A stretch of 64,000 bases of DNA from positions 80,604 through 144,603 of the forward strand of contig CANOIM010000006.1 in NCBI GenBank assembly GCA_947566075.1, written 5' to 3'. Shown piece after piece: positions 8,133 to 16,597 of the stretch (its first letter is position 1; the number at the start of each line of letters is the position of its first letter). The DNA comes from an uncultured Eggerthellaceae bacterium. Its GTDB lineage: Bacteria > Actinomycetota > Coriobacteriia > Coriobacteriales > Eggerthellaceae. The notes under the pieces were generated by a model. That model saw only the letters and a list, made by a program, of their open reading frames with translations. It had not been told where the DNA came from and did not search any database. Both the position numbers and the translations under genes were made by a program.

Positions 8133-9095
8133 CTAGGCGTGGATGCGCGTACCGGAAAGGCCCGCCATGATCTCTGGCGCTTTGTCCAACGCCCCGATGA
8201 TGCACGTCCTTCCCGGGCGGCTGCGGACGAACTTGATGGCCGCACGGACCTTCGGCTCCATGGATCCTTTGCCGAACTCGCCATCATCAGCCAAACGCTC
8301 CACCTCATCTGCACTCACATCCACCAGCGTGGCCTCGTTTGGCGTGCCGAACGCGACACAGACGTATTCCACCGCCGTCAGCAGGAACAGATAATCAGCC
8401 TGGCAATCCTCAGCCAGAAGCTCCCCGCCCATATCCTTGTCGATCACTGCCGCTACGCCTTTATAGGCACCTTTGTCGGCATAATCGCGCACGACAGGAA
8501 TGCCGCCTCCTCCACAGGCGATGACGATGAACTCATTGTCAAGAAGGTTGAGGATGGAGGGTGCTTCGACGATCTTCTTCGGTTCAGGGCTGGCTACCAC
8601 TCGCCTCCATCCGCGACCGGAGTCCTCGACGAACACTTGGTCAGGATGCTCTTCCATCTCAGCGCGGGCTTGCTCCTCCGTCAAGAAGACGCCGATCGGC
8701 TTGGTGGGATGGGCGAAAGCGGGATCATCCGGGTCCACTTCCATCTGCGTCACGATGGAAGCCACATGCCAGCGCTTGTAGGACTTATGCATTGCCACGC
8801 CAAGGGCTTGCTGGAGGTGATAGCCGATATAGCCCTGGCTCATGGCACCGCACTCCGGCAGCGGCATGAGCGGAGTCTTCGGGTCGTTCTCCGCTGCCAG
8901 CGTGAAAGCTTTTTGGATCATCCCGACTTGCGGACCGTTGCCATGGGTGATGATGATCTCGTTGCCCTGTTCGATCATCTTGAGCAAGGTCGGCGCTGCT
9001 GAGCGCACGCGCTCGATCTGCTCTTCGGGCGTGTCACCAAGCGCATTGCCGCCAAGCGCGATGACGACGCGGGTATCATTGTTGATGCGGGCCAT
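8133..9095 (-). CDS. arcC: Carbamate kinase
   Basis: Final step of the arginine deiminase pathway: carbamoyl phosphate + ADP gives ATP, CO2 and ammonia. The 320-residue amino-acid-kinase-fold protein shows VVIALGGNALG, IITHGNGPQVG, FIVIACGGGGIPV and AAVIDKD. ATG 9095 is preferred because AGAGG lies about 10 nt upstream. A TTG nine bases earlier is too close to that site. It follows arcB by 18 bp in the operon order arcD-arcA-arcB-arcC-pyrR-like, and is the ATP-yielding gene of the cluster. Confidence 0.95.
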   Translation of the reverse strand: MARINNDTRVVIALGGNALGDTPEEQIERVRSAAPTLLKMIEQGNEIIITHGNGPQVGMIQKAFTLAAENDPKTPLMPLPECGAMSQGYIGYHLQQALGVAMHKSYKRWHVASIVTQMEVDPDDPAFAHPTKPIGVFLTEEQARAEMEEHPDQVFVEDSGRGWRRVVASPEPKKIVEAPSILNLLDNEFIVIACGGGGIPVVRDYADKGAYKGVAAVIDKDMGGELLAEDCQADYLFLLTAVEYVCVAFGTPNEATLVDVSADEVERLADDGEFGKGSMEPKVRAAIKFVRSRPGRTCIIGALDKAPEIMAGLSGTRIHA

Positions 9096-9113
9096 GGATC
9101 TCAAACCTCTTTC

Positions 9114-10199
9114 CTACTCGTCGTAGTGGGTTCCTGCTACCTTGTCGATCGTCGGCGTCAACGCGCGCTCGACGTTCGCGGTGTAGTAGTCGACGAGCTC
9201 CTTCTTCTGTTCGCGAGCGCGGGGATACATGAAGGTGACCAAGAGGCCCTTCTGGGTATGGAAGCGATTCGCCGCCTGCTCGATGAGCAGAGAATGCGGT
9301 CCATCCCACACGGATTCAGAGATCTCATAGCCGCGATTGCCCGGAAGCGGATGCATGACCTTCACCCAATCCGGGGCCGCCGCGATCAGTTCGTCATTGA
9401 CGGCGTACTTCGGGAAGAACTCTTCGAGCTTCTTTTCCTTCAGATGGTCGGAGCCGTGGTACCACCAGGCATCGGTGATGATGAAGTCCACGTCCTTGAT
9501 GTAGGCATACGGGTCATCCGTCTGGATGAACTTCCCACCTGATTTCGCATAGTTCGCCTGCACAAGTGCCACATCCTCCGGCAGCATCTCTGCCGGCTTC
9601 GGAGCGCAGGAGATGAAGTCGTAGCCCATGATCGAAGCGATGAGCGCATTGGAGCGGCACACGCCGCCGATATGAAGGTTGTCTTCGCTGTGATCCACGG
9701 AATTGTCGCCGATCCACATCACTTTGACGTCTTCCAGCTTCTTGCCTGCGGGAAGGTTCTCCATGATGGTGAACACGTCACACAGCGCTTGGGTCGGATG
9801 CATGCAAGCTGAGCTCATGCCGTTGAACACCGGCACGGTCGCCCATTTCGCCAACTCAACGATGCCTTCATGGGATTCATTGCGGATCATGATGGCGTCC
9901 ACCATGCCCGAGAGCACGAGCGCCGTGTCCTTCAAGGTCTCGCGGCCCTCACCAACATGCATGGTCTTCGTCTCCAGATACAGTGCGCCGCCGCCCAGCT
10001 TGTCCATGGCGGACTCGAAGGAGACGCGGGTGCGCGTGGAGGGCTGGTCGAACATGAGAGCGATCGTGTTACCGGTGAGCAGAGGAAGCTGGATACCCTT
10101 CTGATCAGCCTCTTTGAGCATGCGGATCATCTCCAGCATCTCAAGGAACTCCTCTTTGGTGAAATCTTGGACATCGACGAAATCTTTCTTGGTGATCAT
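9114..10199 (-). CDS. arcB: Ornithine carbamoyltransferase-type enzyme, catabolic (atypical active site)
   Basis: Expected role: phosphorolysis of citrulline to ornithine and carbamoyl phosphate. The 361-residue protein has the carbamoyl-phosphate motifs STRTR (54-58) and HPTQ (134-137). Two features differ from ordinary OTCases. The ornithine-side motif HCLP is HPLP at 283-286, so the substrate-binding Cys is missing. There is also an insertion around residues 166-182 after the GD motif. The C-terminus extends about 35 residues past the last conserved block, recalling putrescine carbamoyltransferases. The position between arcA and arcC strongly favours citrulline as substrate. Confidence 0.85.
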   Translation of the reverse strand: MITKKDFVDVQDFTKEEFLEMLEMIRMLKEADQKGIQLPLLTGNTIALMFDQPSTRTRVSFESAMDKLGGGALYLETKTMHVGEGRETLKDTALVLSGMVDAIMIRNESHEGIVELAKWATVPVFNGMSSACMHPTQALCDVFTIMENLPAGKKLEDVKVMWIGDNSVDHSEDNLHIGGVCRSNALIASIMGYDFISCAPKPAEMLPEDVALVQANYAKSGGKFIQTDDPYAYIKDVDFIITDAWWYHGSDHLKEKKLEEFFPKYAVNDELIAAAPDWVKVMHPLPGNRGYEISESVWDGPHSLLIEQAANRFHTQKGLLVTFMYPRAREQKKELVDYYTANVERALTPTIDKVAGTHYDE

Positions 10200-10249
10200 T
10201 TCCGATCCTTTCTTTCAGACGACTGCGACCGCAAGGCCATTCAAGGGAT

Positions 10250-10284
10250 GGCACAGCTGAGGAGGGGAGGTGCCCAGCTGTGCC
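10250..10284. other. Intercistronic hairpin between arcA and arcB
   Basis: GGCACAGCTG (10250-10259) and CAGCTGTGCC (10275-10284) form a perfect 10-bp inverted repeat with a 15-nt loop in the gap of about 100 bp between arcA and arcB. No T-tract follows on the minus strand, so it is more likely an mRNA processing or stability element, or a partial attenuator, than a strong terminator. Confidence 0.6.
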
Positions 10285-10302
10285 GTTTGAGGAATGTGGT
10301 GG

Positions 10303-11538
10303 TTAGAGACCTGCACGAACAAGGGGCATGGACATGCAGCGCGGGCCGCCGCGCGCCCGGCAAAGCTCTCCTGACGGCACGGTGAGCACTTTCACGTCAT
10401 GCTCATCAAGCACGGCATTCGTGCGATAGTTGCGGTCATAGGTGACCACAACGCCGGGGGCGATAGCCAAGGTGTTCGATCCGTCGGACCATTGTTCATA
10501 GGCAGCCCAGTAGGGATCTCCGCCAGCGCAGGGGATCAAGTCAACCGCCGGAAGATTCAGCAAGCGCTTCAACGCATCTCCTAGCTCCTCTTCGACATGC
10601 TCTGCGCGAAGGTCCCCGTCGCTATCCAAGGTGAGCTCATAGAGCGCAAGGCCACCGAGGATGCCCGGATAGTAGGTGAACTTGTCAATGTCCACCTGCG
10701 TGAAGACGGTGTCCAAGTGCATGTATGCGCGCCCCTTCGGGATCTCGAACACCACGACCTTCTTGAATGTGTCGCCACTCGAAAGCGTCGCCTTCGCAAA
10801 GGCTTCGATAGCTCCAGGAAGCGTACGGCAGCTGTGTCCGATCGCGATCACCTCAGGCGAGAGGATGCAGATGTCACCGCCCTCGATCGTCTCCCCATGA
10901 GGGCCGTTCGTGTGGAGCAGCTTCACGTCGTCAGAGGCGAAGTCTTCAACGTTCTCGAAAATGTGCTTCCACACCACTGTTTCCAAGTTGCGCGTGTTCT
11001 GGACGAAACGATTGATCGTGAAGTTCGACCCAACCGAGCATCCTGGATCGCGGCACATGACGAAGTTGCACGACGTATGCATGGCATAGGGATCATCCGC
11101 TTCGGCATCGGGCAAGACTGCGCCTAAGCTCCAAGGTCCCGGAACAGTCTCAAGGTCCTTCTTCTCGATGCCGGCCATCACCGTTCTCGCGAAATCCCGC
11201 GCGGACATCGGAAGAAGATAGTTACTGATCTGCTCGCGCTTCGCCTTGTCGTAGATGAAGTCCTCCGTCATGTACTCTTCGAGGAACTTCTTACGGTCGG
11301 CTTCATCACCCAAAGAGCGCTCGAACAGGTCTTCCAAGTAGACCACCTCAGCGCCGTTGTCACGCAGATGCCCCGTGAATACATCGTGGTCTTTCGCGGC
11401 CTGCTGCGCCCAGACGACATCGTCAACGAGCTGGAACTCCCGAGAATCCGGCCGAACCGCATCGAAATAAAGCTCAGGACGCGAAACGAGGATCTTCTTC
11501 ACATTCCCGACTTCCGAATAAACTTTGATAGAGCTCAA
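10303..11538 (-). CDS. arcA: Arginine deiminase
   Basis: Hydrolyses arginine to citrulline and ammonia in the cytosol, the entry step of the pathway. The 411-residue protein shows the guanidine-modifying-enzyme catalytic set: EGGD (in ETIEGGDI), the His in YMHLDTVFT, and nucleophile Cys401 in GGPRCMSMP. The start is TTG 11538, giving MSSIKVYSEVGNV, because AAGGAGGT lies about 7 nt upstream. A TTG at 11544 abuts that site and is unlikely. It lies 45 bp downstream of arcD. Confidence 0.95.
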   Translation of the reverse strand: MSSIKVYSEVGNVKKILVSRPELYFDAVRPDSREFQLVDDVVWAQQAAKDHDVFTGHLRDNGAEVVYLEDLFERSLGDEADRKKFLEEYMTEDFIYDKAKREQISNYLLPMSARDFARTVMAGIEKKDLETVPGPWSLGAVLPDAEADDPYAMHTSCNFVMCRDPGCSVGSNFTINRFVQNTRNLETVVWKHIFENVEDFASDDVKLLHTNGPHGETIEGGDICILSPEVIAIGHSCRTLPGAIEAFAKATLSSGDTFKKVVVFEIPKGRAYMHLDTVFTQVDIDKFTYYPGILGGLALYELTLDSDGDLRAEHVEEELGDALKRLLNLPAVDLIPCAGGDPYWAAYEQWSDGSNTLAIAPGVVVTYDRNYRTNAVLDEHDVKVLTVPSGELCRARGGPRCMSMPLVRAGL

Positions 11539-11583
11539 GATCAACCTCCTTATGCGATCAAAAGCGAACGACTGCGAAAACCT

Positions 11584-13017
11584 TTAGACGAGCCCCATCG
11601 CCAGCATCACGATGCTCACCACGGCGAAGACGGCGAGCGCGACGAGAGCGATGACCTCCTTCGTGTTGAACACCTTCTCCACACCCGCCTCCTTGCGCGC
11701 CTGGTAGAAGAAGATGACGCCGATGAGGAACGGCACGGACAGCACCATGATGTAGAAGATGCCTGATACGAACATCGCATAGAGCATATAGATGCTGCCT
11801 AGGGCGCCGATGACGATGTTGCGCACGCGCCCGGGCTCCTGAGGATTCTTGACGGCTCTGACTACGTTGTAGATGGTGATCATGACCCATGTCACCAAGA
11901 TCGCGGAGCTGGACAGGGAGAAGGCGAAGTTGTACGCATCCTCAGTGAAGTGCATGGAGATCAAGAGCAGCTGCGCCAACAGCGTCGTGAGGAAAAGCGA
12001 GAACATGGCGGTGCCGTTCTTGTTCCGCTTGCCCCAACGAGAAGGAAGCAGGTGGTCGTCCGCCAGGATCTGCGTGGATTCCGTCGGCATGATCGTATAG
12101 GACAGCCATGCCCCTGCGATAGAGATGATGATGCAAGCCTCGATGATCTGCGCAGCCACGGGACCGATGTAGAACTCGAGGATCTTCCCGATGGAAGGCT
12201 CTCCAAGAGCGATGAATTCCTCTGCGCTCATCAAGCCATAGGGGATGATCGAGCAGACGAACAGGAGCAAAGTCCCCACCACAAGGCCGATGATAGTGGC
12301 GCGAGAGGCGATGGATTTGCTTTTAGCGCGATTCGACATGAGCGCCGCCGCTTCAACCCCCATGAACAACCAGATGATAGACAGCATCGAATCAGTGGCC
12401 TGGCTGAACACCGACCCGAAATCGAATCCTTCTCCCAGGGTCATGTTGCCGGCAAAGTTGCTCCAAAAATCAGTAGTGAAGGTACCGAAGTTGAAGAATC
12501 CCACCGTCACGCAGATGAACACCACCAGAGGGATGATCTTGATGACCGTGACGATGGTGTTCACGATCATAGCGTTCTCCACGCCCTTGCTTATGAGCAG
12601 GAAAATGGCCCACATGAAAAGAGACGCGATGATGATGGCGCCCCAACTCGTCCCCGTATCTCCCAACACCGGGAAGAACGTGCCAAGCGCGATCATCATC
12701 ATGGTGGCGAATGCGATGTTGCCCACCCATCCTGAAAGCCAATACCCCCACGCGCTCATGAACTCGCCGAGGGGGCCGAAGAGCTTCTGCGCGTAGCCGA
12801 ACATGCCATCGCCTTCGGGCTCCTTCTCCAGCAGATTCTGGAGCGAGAGAACGAAGAGCAACATGCCGATGAAACAGATGACCCAGGCTACGATGGCGCC
12901 ACCGGGTGAAGCGACCGTTCCGAGCTGGAACGCGATGTCGTACACACCGGAACCGATCATCCCTGCCAGGATCGCTGCCGTCATCGGCAGCAAGCCGAGC
13001 TTCTTCTCCGAACCCAT
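11584..13017 (-). CDS. arcD: Arginine/ornithine antiporter (APC superfamily)
   Basis: A 477-residue permease with about 12 to 13 membrane segments that exchanges external arginine for internal ornithine at no energetic cost. The start MGSEKKLGLLPMTAAILAG and the GSGVYD segment of TM1 are typical of the basic amino acid antiporter subfamily, and the tail ends in a last TM helix. It is the first gene of the arc operon and has an excellent GGAGGAGG ribosome-binding site. The divergent regulator at 13276 and palindromes in the shared gap indicate regulated expression. Confidence 0.93.
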   Translation of the reverse strand: MGSEKKLGLLPMTAAILAGMIGSGVYDIAFQLGTVASPGGAIVAWVICFIGMLLFVLSLQNLLEKEPEGDGMFGYAQKLFGPLGEFMSAWGYWLSGWVGNIAFATMMMIALGTFFPVLGDTGTSWGAIIIASLFMWAIFLLISKGVENAMIVNTIVTVIKIIPLVVFICVTVGFFNFGTFTTDFWSNFAGNMTLGEGFDFGSVFSQATDSMLSIIWLFMGVEAAALMSNRAKSKSIASRATIIGLVVGTLLLFVCSIIPYGLMSAEEFIALGEPSIGKILEFYIGPVAAQIIEACIIISIAGAWLSYTIMPTESTQILADDHLLPSRWGKRNKNGTAMFSLFLTTLLAQLLLISMHFTEDAYNFAFSLSSSAILVTWVMITIYNVVRAVKNPQEPGRVRNIVIGALGSIYMLYAMFVSGIFYIMVLSVPFLIGVIFFYQARKEAGVEKVFNTKEVIALVALAVFAVVSIVMLAMGLV

Positions 13018-13042
13018 GCTTTCCTCCTCCTTCTAACCTCGT

Positions 13043-13078
13043 AATTCGTTTTTATCCTAATTAGGGTATTTACGAATT
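13043..13078. promoter_or_regulatory. Operator-like inverted repeat (AATTCGT...ACGAATT) before arcD
   Basis: AATTCGT (13043-13049) and ACGAATT (13072-13078) are inverted arms with a 22-bp spacer, immediately upstream of arcD. The arm sequence is shared with the perfect palindrome at 13198-13217. Confidence 0.45.
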
Positions 13079-13108
13079 ATTCACAAAATCCCCAGGGTGT
13101 CAATAAGT

Positions 13109-13128
13109 GATTCGGATATTTCCAAATC
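13109..13128. promoter_or_regulatory. Imperfect copy of the arc palindrome
   Basis: GATTCGGATATTTCCAAATC resembles the perfect 20-bp palindrome at 13198-13217 (GATTCG..ATA...AATC). It lies in the middle of the divergent gap and is a likely lower-affinity site for the same regulator. Confidence 0.45.
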
Positions 13129-13197
13129 TGTCTATTCACTGATTGAACAGGGGCACCATTGGAACAAGGAGGAGTAGTACTCTCCTGGATGAAGCAT

Positions 13198-13217
13198 GAT
13201 TCGTATATATACGAATC
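13198..13217. promoter_or_regulatory. Perfect 20-bp palindrome, probable operator of the arc regulator
   Basis: GATTCGTATATATACGAATC is its own reverse complement. It lies about 60 bp before the ArsR-type regulator gene and about 180 bp before arcD. ArsR-family winged-helix dimers bind AT-rich palindromes of this kind, so this is the best candidate operator. A TAGAAT hexamer at 13237-13242 could be the -10 of the regulator gene. Confidence 0.6.
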
Positions 13218-13275
13218 TATACTAGAAACGGTCTGCTAGAATAAGGAAAACTGCGTTTGAAGACGAAAGAACGCC

Positions 13276-14355
13276 ATGATCATCACCAATACGGCTTCTT
13301 CCAAAGAGAAGCCGCGCATCAGCATAAAGTACAGCCCTGCCATCGAGGTCCCCTCGAGCTTGCGCTGCCTTGCGCAAACGGGGTCTTTGCCTGTTTCTGC
13401 AAGCAATGACAGCAACGCCCTCGATAAGATGGATGAGAAGATCCGCGCTGAATTCGATTATCTAAGCTCGATGAGCCTTGAATGGACGCTCGTAGTTGAT
13501 CTGTTCTGCCATCTTGAACAGCACAACATCGAAAATGTGAAGAGCTTGCTTGATACCTTCCCCTCCGTAGACACTGTCGACATCGTCTACGGAATGCTTT
13601 CGGGCCTTGTGCCGAAGCGCATGATCGGGCGTTTGCTCAAAGACCCTAGCTTGGTTGCGCAACTGGAAGACAAGCCTATTGCCGAGTGCGTTGAACTTGA
13701 ATTCGTCCGCAGACTCGTCTCAGATGCGCAGCGCTTCCACAAGCGGCTTTCCTCCTTTTTGAGATGGTATTGGGAGCATGTTTTCGAAGAGATATGGCTA
13801 AAGATCGGGACTGAAGAGATCTCCTCGGTCCGCGTTGAGAATGATCTTCTAGCATCCCTGGGCACTGAGGGCTATTTGGAGACGTGCCACCCGGGACTGA
13901 AAGTGGTTGACAGGACGCTCACCGTGATCGATGCCCCCCGGTTCTCTTGGCCGTTGCAAGAGATGAAAGCGGTTGATGTGTTCGTGAGCGCGTTCGTTGG
14001 TCCCCTTTTGATGGCCAATCAGTTCGGAGATACGCTCACTATCTTCAAGAACGTGCCCATCAGCGATCGGAAGACCAAAGAGGCCGACCTCCAAGAGCTT
14101 GCCGAATTCCTCAAAGCCATCGGCAGCTCCACCAAATTCCGCATCCTTGAGAAACTATATCAGTCACCGAAGACCACCAAGGAGCTTGCAGAGGCGCTTG
14201 ATATGGCGCCAAGCTCCATATCAGAGCACTTGAAAGCGCTCCGCGCCGTTGAGCTGCTCTATCCACAACGCGTGAAGAACTCCGTCTACAACCGGTTCCT
14301 GTATGAGAATTACCAAGCCTTCGCATCAAGGCTGCTGACCTATTTCGATCAGTAG
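13276..14355 (+). CDS. ArsR-type winged-helix regulator with long N-terminal domain, probable arc regulator
   Basis: A 359-residue protein. The last 85 residues form an ArsR-like winged helix (FLKAIGSSTKFRILEKLYQS, then TTKELAEALDMAPSSISEHL). The first 270 residues are an uncharacterised, mainly helical region beginning near ISIKYSPAIEV, similar in layout to large regulators of the DUF5937 type. No metal-binding Cys pair typical of small ArsR sensors is seen, so the ligand is probably organic, perhaps arginine. Divergent orientation from arcD and the palindromes between them support control of the arc operon. ATG 13276 has only a weak ribosome-binding site. Confidence 0.75.
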   Translation: MIITNTASSKEKPRISIKYSPAIEVPSSLRCLAQTGSLPVSASNDSNALDKMDEKIRAEFDYLSSMSLEWTLVVDLFCHLEQHNIENVKSLLDTFPSVDTVDIVYGMLSGLVPKRMIGRLLKDPSLVAQLEDKPIAECVELEFVRRLVSDAQRFHKRLSSFLRWYWEHVFEEIWLKIGTEEISSVRVENDLLASLGTEGYLETCHPGLKVVDRTLTVIDAPRFSWPLQEMKAVDVFVSAFVGPLLMANQFGDTLTIFKNVPISDRKTKEADLQELAEFLKAIGSSTKFRILEKLYQSPKTTKELAEALDMAPSSISEHLKALRAVELLYPQRVKNSVYNRFLYENYQAFASRLLTYFDQ

Positions 14356-14397
14356 CGCCGCACTTCTTTCGCCTATATGCCTACCTCTTCATCACCC

Positions 14398-14421
14398 GGC
14401 TCTCTTATCCAAGAGTGAGCC
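14398..14421. repeat. 24-bp palindrome, copy 2
   Basis: GGCTCTCTTATCCAAGAGTG plus AGCC forms an inverted repeat with GGCTC/GAGCC outer arms and CTT/AAG inner pairs. It lies in the short gap between the convergent arc regulator and fic genes and matches 5884-5907 at 22 of 24 bases. It may act as a weak bidirectional terminator. Confidence 0.5.
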
Positions 14422-14427
14422 GGAGGT

Positions 14428-15033
14428 CTACAGACTACCCGTCTTGTAGGCCTCATAGCCCTCATAGGCGTAGCTGGCATCGATACCCTTCATGAAGGTC
14501 TCGCGGTCATTGACCTTGTTCGTCAGCGCCTCTTGGAGCAAGACCCTTATCTCAGTGTCTTTGATGGGGCTGCGCTCCATGGCAAGCAGATAGTCCTGCT
14601 TATCAACCTGCTGCCAATCAACCACCTTGCCAAGCTGGCTTTTTAAGATATGGTCGAGCCAGATCCTCATGCTGCGGCCGTTGCCCTCTCGGAACGGATG
14701 CGCGACGTTCATCTCCACGTATTTCCGGATGATATCCTCATAACAGCTCTGAGGCATCTTCTCCACCGAGGAGAGCGCTTCATCCAGATAGAGTGCAGAG
14801 GCGAAGCGGAAACCACCCTTCGCAATGTCTTCCGTGCGCACCTTGCCCGCGAAATCGTACACATCCTGGAAGAGGTGCTGGTGGATGAACGCCAGCGTGG
14901 CGAAGGCACCTGGGGTCTTGTCTGTCAGCAGATCATCAGCGAAGAGCTCAGCCGCCCGGGCTTTGGTCAAACGCTCTTCGGCATCACAGAGCTCCATAGA
15001 TGAGCTGATGCCAAGCTTGTTCTGCAAGACCAT
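14428..15033 (-). CDS. Class III Fic protein (self-inhibited AMP-transferase)
   Basis: A 201-residue Fic-domain protein. The catalytic motif HPFREGNGRSMR is at residues 112-123, with His112 the expected base. The C-terminal helix carries SYAYEG (187-192), matching the inhibitory (S/T)xxxE(G/N) motif that marks class III Fic proteins such as Neisseria NmFic. The order VDWQQVDKQDYLLAMERSP also follows NmFic closely. By family knowledge such enzymes AMPylate GyrB/ParE and are controlled by oligomerisation, with no separate antitoxin. No antitoxin gene is adjacent here. ATG 15033 has AGGAG 9 nt upstream. Confidence 0.88.
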   Translation of the reverse strand: MVLQNKLGISSSMELCDAEERLTKARAAELFADDLLTDKTPGAFATLAFIHQHLFQDVYDFAGKVRTEDIAKGGFRFASALYLDEALSSVEKMPQSCYEDIIRKYVEMNVAHPFREGNGRSMRIWLDHILKSQLGKVVDWQQVDKQDYLLAMERSPIKDTEIRVLLQEALTNKVNDRETFMKGIDASYAYEGYEAYKTGSL

Positions 15034-15087
15034 GTTCACCGGCTCCTGATACAGAACGAGCCAGCGCGAAGCTGGCCCGTGAATGTT

Positions 15088-15164
15088 TGGTCGCGGGGGC
15101 AGGATTTGAACCTACGACCTCCGGGTTATGAGCCCGGCGAGCTACCAGACTGCTCCACCCCGCA
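15088..15164 (-). tRNA. Initiator tRNA-Met (CAT)
   Basis: A 77-nt cloverleaf on the minus strand with encoded CCA. The anticodon loop is CTCATAA, and the anticodon stem CCGGG/CCCGG carries the three G:C pairs that define initiator tRNA. The T-arm contains GGTTCAAAT. Position 1 is T opposite G72, a weak first pair in place of the common C1/A72 mismatch. It stands alone between fic and a universal stress protein gene. Confidence 0.93.
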
Positions 15165-15239
15165 TCATCCAGCTTGCGGCACACGCGCCTCAAGCGATGT
15201 TCTATGATACACGCATTCGACAGAATTGCAAGGCAGGAT

Positions 15240-15719
15240 CTACTTGACGGTGACGACCGGTATGTCACACTCATGGAGCACGGCATAGCTGACGCTGCCG
15301 AGCATGGCCCGGAATGCCCCCAGTCCTCGCCTTCCCATGACGATCATGTCAACGCTATGCTCAGCAGCGTATTCGCAGATGCCATAGGCTGGCTTCGCCG
15401 CGGCATAGGCTGATACCTCTACCCCGCACTTCACCCCATCAAGCATGCCATCCACATCCTCATGCATGTTCTTGACGGTCTCTTCCTTCGCGTTCTCTAG
15501 CAGTGTGTTGAACGTGTCCATATCCGTGTAGACCTGGGACATGCCAACGACCGGCTGGATGGGAGAATCCAACCCGATGCCCGCCGATCCGATGGGGATG
15601 ATGGAGACGATATGCATGGTGGCGTTCGCATCGTCACCGATCATATCCTTGGCCACGACCAGCGCCTCATGGGCCGGTTCGCTGCCGTCATACGCTACCA
15701 TGATGTTCTTGTATAGCAT
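15240..15719 (-). CDS. Universal stress protein UspA family
   Basis: A 159-residue single-domain Usp protein. It begins MLYKNIMVAYDGSEPAHEAL, and the ATP-binding signature is visible as VMGRRGLGAFRAMLGSVSYAVL followed by DIPVVTVK. These cytosolic dimers accumulate in stress or starvation. The start has AAGGAGG at good spacing. It is a single-gene unit, with a divergent amidohydrolase gene 80 bp away. Confidence 0.93.
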   Translation of the reverse strand: MLYKNIMVAYDGSEPAHEALVVAKDMIGDDANATMHIVSIIPIGSAGIGLDSPIQPVVGMSQVYTDMDTFNTLLENAKEETVKNMHEDVDGMLDGVKCGVEVSAYAAAKPAYGICEYAAEHSVDMIVMGRRGLGAFRAMLGSVSYAVLHECDIPVVTVK

Positions 15720-15799
15720 GATGCCTCCTTGAACGCGCGGACCACCGCAAGTATATCCGAAGGCATGTGCCCCACTGAGTCCCTTGAGGAAGGCGTTGC

Positions 15800-16597
15800 A
15801 TGAAGGTCATAGATTGTCACTGTCATATCTACCCAGAAAAGATAGCAGCGAAGGCCGTGGATGGCGTGGGGCGGTTCTATGCCATTGACATGGACGCCCC
15901 TGACGGGACCGCCGAGGGCCTGCTCAAGGCATGCGCAGGGTCTCCCATCAGCCATTTCGTAGTGCACTCCGTTGCCACCCGCCCAGAACAGGTGCAGTCC
16001 ATCAATGATTTCATCGCTGACACTTGTGATGCCTATCCGGAATTCACCGGCTTCATGACGCTTCACCAAGACTTCGAAGACCCTGGAGCTGAGATAGAGC
16101 GCGCTTGCGCCCGGGGGCTCAAGGGGATCAAGCTGCACCCGGATACCCAACGGGTGAACATGGACGACCCGCGGCTCATGACCATCTATGAGATAGCAGA
16201 GGGGCGCCTGCCCATCATCATGCACTGCGGGGATTATCGGTACGACTTCTCCCATCCGCGCCGGATGCGCAACGTGCTCAGAGCCTTCCCGGGCCTGGTG
16301 GTGGATGCCGCTCACTTCGGCGGCTGGTCCATCTATGACCTGGCGCTTGAGTACCTAGAGGATGAGAACTGCTACTTGGATATGTCAAGCTCAATGGCGC
16401 TTTTGGGCCTGCGTCGCACCGCAGAGCTCTGCCGCCTCTACGGATGCGACCGCATCCTCTTCGGAAGCGATTTCCCCATGTGGCTTCCCACCCAGGAGCT
16501 GGATCTGTTCCTGAGCGCGGGTTTCTCCGATGAAGAACTGGAGTTGATGCTGCACGGGAATGCTGAGCGGTTCTTGAGCGGAACTCAGCCCAAGTGA
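15800..16597 (+). CDS. Amidohydrolase-2 family metal-dependent hydrolase
   Basis: A 265-residue TIM-barrel hydrolase. The metal ligands can be seen as HCH in the first strand (VIDCHCHIY), a central His in IIMHCGD, a later His in DAAHFGGWS, and the Asp in LFGSDFPM. The family includes decarboxylases and lactonases acting on small carboxylates, and the substrate is not predictable here. An AGGAAGG ribosome-binding site precedes ATG 15800. Its last 13 bases overlap the 3' end of the convergent shikimate-kinase-like gene. Confidence 0.85.
   Translation: MKVIDCHCHIYPEKIAAKAVDGVGRFYAIDMDAPDGTAEGLLKACAGSPISHFVVHSVATRPEQVQSINDFIADTCDAYPEFTGFMTLHQDFEDPGAEIERACARGLKGIKLHPDTQRVNMDDPRLMTIYEIAEGRLPIIMHCGDYRYDFSHPRRMRNVLRAFPGLVVDAAHFGGWSIYDLALEYLEDENCYLDMSSSMALLGLRRTAELCRLYGCDRILFGSDFPMWLPTQELDLFLSAGFSDEELELMLHGNAERFLSGTQPK

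Noticed and set aside
9126..9542. Plus-strand frames across the arc operon
   Set aside because: All are antisense to genes with clear catalytic motifs and lack ribosome-binding sites.
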